From Oscillospiraceae bacterium (lineage in GTDB: Bacteria; Bacillota; Clostridia; Oscillospirales; Ruminococcaceae): DNA of 7,708 nt. Shown here piece by piece: positions 7,207-7,708 of the stretch. Within the stretch, counting starts at the first letter, position 1. Each line of letters begins with the position of its first letter. Position numbers and translations under genes: made by a program. Location: the NCBI GenBank assembly GCA_029098085.1, contig JAQXNQ010000407.1, positions 1-7,708 of the forward strand, given 5' to 3'. The notes beneath the pieces were generated by a model. That model was not told where the DNA came from and did no database searches. It worked only from the letters and a program-made list of their open reading frames with translations.

Positions 7207-7220
7207 GCTGTCCCACATTT
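7207..7220. repeat. Direct repeat copy 2 (14 bp) in mutS leader
   Basis: Exact copy of the 14 bp at 7173-7186, lying just downstream of the predicted mutS transcription start. A degenerate relative, ATGGGACTGTCC on the minus strand, occurs further upstream at 7338-7327, where the inner 9 bp GGACAGTCC form an odd-length palindrome. Confidence 0.7.
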
Positions 7221-7236
7221 ATTCATGTCGATACAG

Positions 7237-7254
7237 AATATAGTATACCATATT
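7237..7254. promoter_or_regulatory. 18-bp palindrome covering the mutS -10 element, possible operator
   Basis: The sequence is a two-fold symmetric element, AATAT-A-GTATAC-C-ATATT, with eight of nine base pairs matched; only 7242/7249 fails. It covers the whole extended -10. A dimeric regulator bound here would block RNA polymerase. AT-rich palindromes can arise by chance, so the operator call is inference. Confidence 0.35.
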
Positions 7255-7270
7255 TGGCGGATGAAGAGAA
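7242..7270 (-). promoter_or_regulatory. Probable mutS operon promoter (extended -10)
   Basis: The minus strand carries TGGTATACT (7250-7242), matching an extended -10 (TGnTATAAT) with one mismatch in the hexamer. The -35 at 17-bp spacing is poor (TTCTCT, 7270-7265, 3 of 6), as is tolerated with an extended -10. The start would be near 7234. The -10 lies inside an 18-bp imperfect palindrome (7237-7254), a possible repressor site. No better minus-strand promoter was seen between here and 7420. Confidence 0.55.
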
Positions 7271-7427
7271 GCAAAATTATTCTGAATTTTTCCTTATCCC
7301 CAGAATCCGCAGCATAGTGCTGCACCGGACAGTCCCATAACCGCGGGTTTGCCGCCGCTTCTGCACACGCAAAAGCTTCAGTCACCCGCATATCTGAAAT
7401 TTTCCCTCTTTTTTCTTCTCAAAAGGA
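7255..7427. other. Intergenic spacer between divergent mutS and tRNA-Thr units
   Basis: I see no gene I would defend here. The stretch holds a perfect 6-bp hairpin with a 3-nt loop (GCAGCA-TAG-TGCTGC, 7309-7323) that lacks a T-run on either side, a pyrimidine-rich tract at 7400-7420 just before the first tRNA promoter, and a 66-codon minus-strand frame (7391-7191) with a poorly spaced ribosome site and no family resemblance. Confidence 0.6.
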
Positions 7428-7456
7428 TTGACAGAACCAAAACTTTCTGCTATAAT
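7428..7456 (+). promoter_or_regulatory. Distal promoter P1 of tRNA-Thr, perfect sigma-A consensus
   Basis: TTGACA (7428-7433), a 17-bp spacer and TATAAT (7451-7456) match the housekeeping consensus at all 12 hexamer positions. The expected start is near 7463-7465. A T-rich tract lies just upstream. Transcription would run 105 nt before reaching the tRNA, through a 7-bp inverted repeat and the second promoter. Confidence 0.9.
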
Positions 7457-7492
7457 CTATAAACGTCGACGGGAAATGTTGAGCTTAAAAAA

Positions 7493-7511
7493 TCTTGAAA
7501 AAAGTTCAAGA
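7493..7511. repeat. 7-bp perfect inverted repeat between the tandem promoters
   Basis: TCTTGAA (7493-7499) and TTCAAGA (7505-7511) flank a 5-nt loop. The element ends 6 bp before the -35 of the proximal promoter. As DNA it could be an operator or upstream activating element; as RNA from the distal promoter it would be a weak A/U-rich stem. No T-run follows, so it is not an obvious terminator. Confidence 0.6.
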
Positions 7512-7517
7512 AAACGC

Positions 7518-7546
7518 TTGACAAAAAGGTCGAAACCGAGTATAAT
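7518..7546 (+). promoter_or_regulatory. Proximal promoter P2 of tRNA-Thr, perfect sigma-A consensus
   Basis: TTGACA (7518-7523), 17 bp and TATAAT (7541-7546) form a second perfect promoter, exactly 90 bp downstream of P1. A-tracts upstream (around 7486-7514) resemble an UP element. Seven bases after the -10 is G7553, a likely start; initiation with GTP would fit the growth-rate control known for Firmicute stable-RNA promoters. The 5' leader of the tRNA would be 17 nt, removed by RNase P. Confidence 0.92.
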
Positions 7547-7569
7547 ATAAAAGCTGTCTTCCATGACAT

Positions 7570-7645
<76 letters not shown>

Positions 7646-7646
7646 T

Positions 7647-7687
7647 AAAGCGCTTTGGCAATAGCCGGGGCGCTTTTGTTTTTGTTT
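7647..7687 (+). terminator. Rho-independent terminator of tRNA-Thr
   Basis: AAAGCGC (7647-7653) pairs with GCGCTTT (7670-7676). The stem continues inward through three U-G wobbles (TTT/GGG) to GGC-AATA-GCC, giving a 13-bp hairpin with a 4-nt loop. It is followed by a T-rich run, TTTTGTTTTTGTTT when the last stem bases are included. It begins one base after the CCA end, so it terminates a single-tRNA transcript. Confidence 0.9.
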
Positions 7688-7708
7688 CCGGCATTTTGGC
7701 TTCGCAAA

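Larger units (their letters stand above)
7128..7234 (-). promoter_or_regulatory. Structured 5' leader of mutS mRNA
   Basis: About 107 nt lie between the predicted transcription start and the mutS TTG. The leader contains two direct copies of AAATGTGGGACAGC. The second is followed by GCTGTCCC, giving a 17-nt near-perfect inverted repeat (7164-7180). A second hairpin GGGG/CCCC with a 6-nt loop lies at 7147-7160. AAAGG of the ribosome binding site (7143-7139) can pair with CCTTT (7130-7126) that covers the TTG. Because the upstream GGGACAGC copy can also pair with the single GCTGTCCC arm, two exclusive folds are possible. I recognise no known riboswitch class. Whether the structure regulates mutS is inference. 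Confidence 0.45.

Noticed and set aside
7173..7220. 14-bp direct repeats as ends of an insertion sequence or MITE
   Set aside because: The copies are direct rather than inverted, only 34 bp apart, with no transposase and no target duplication; a local regulatory or structural role fits better.
7309..7323. GCAGCA-TAG-TGCTGC hairpin as a terminator
   Set aside because: The stem is perfect but only 6 bp and no T-run follows on either strand, so it is not supported as a terminator.
7191..7391. Minus-strand 66-codon frame upstream of mutS
   Set aside because: Its ribosome-site-like GAGGG is about 13 nt away, it covers the mutS promoter and palindrome, and the product resembles no family. I treat it as chance.

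Overview
The window looks like chromosomal DNA from a GC-rich, low-to-moderate-complexity Firmicute, most likely a clostridial gut lineage such as Oscillospiraceae/Ruminococcaceae. That placement is inference. It rests on strong AGGAGG-type ribosome binding sites, frequent TTG start codons, a Gram-positive-type endonuclease MutL, a short Hfq without a long C-terminal tail, and the clostridial order mutS-mutL-miaA-hfq followed by a membrane-anchored HlyD-like protein.

Layout. Positions 1-7127 are one tightly packed minus-strand gene run, read from high to low coordinates: mutS (4533-7127), mutL (2463-4487), miaA (1478-2428), hfq (1146-1379) and a truncated HlyD-family adaptor (1-1142) that runs off the left edge. 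The gaps are 45, 34, 98 and 3 bp. None contains a U-tract terminator, and every gene has its own Shine-Dalgarno sequence or sits close to its neighbour, so a polycistronic operon is likely. Its probable promoter is an extended -10 element at 7242-7250, giving a roughly 107-nt structured mutS leader. From about 7250 to 7427 I see no convincing gene. On the plus strand, 7428-7687 is a divergent single-gene unit: two tandem promoters with perfect TTGACA-N17-TATAAT elements, tRNA-Thr(GGT) with encoded CCA, and a strong intrinsic terminator.

How the genes work together. MutS recognises mismatches and MutL is the partner ATPase and nicking endonuclease. MiaA prenylates A37 of tRNAs that read UNN codons. 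Hfq is an RNA-binding hexamer. The first four therefore link genome fidelity, tRNA modification and RNA-based regulation, much like the mutL-miaA-hfq block of enterobacteria. The HlyD-like protein is an envelope protein of unknown substrate. All four complete proteins carry intact core motifs; the only notable deviations are in the MutL C-terminal domain.

I found no defence island, mobile element, CRISPR array or unknown multi-gene system. The points most worth a second look are non-coding: the mutS leader (direct repeats, competing hairpins, a small overlapping ORF and a palindrome over the -10), the hairpins before hfq, and the duplicated perfect promoters of a lone tRNA gene.
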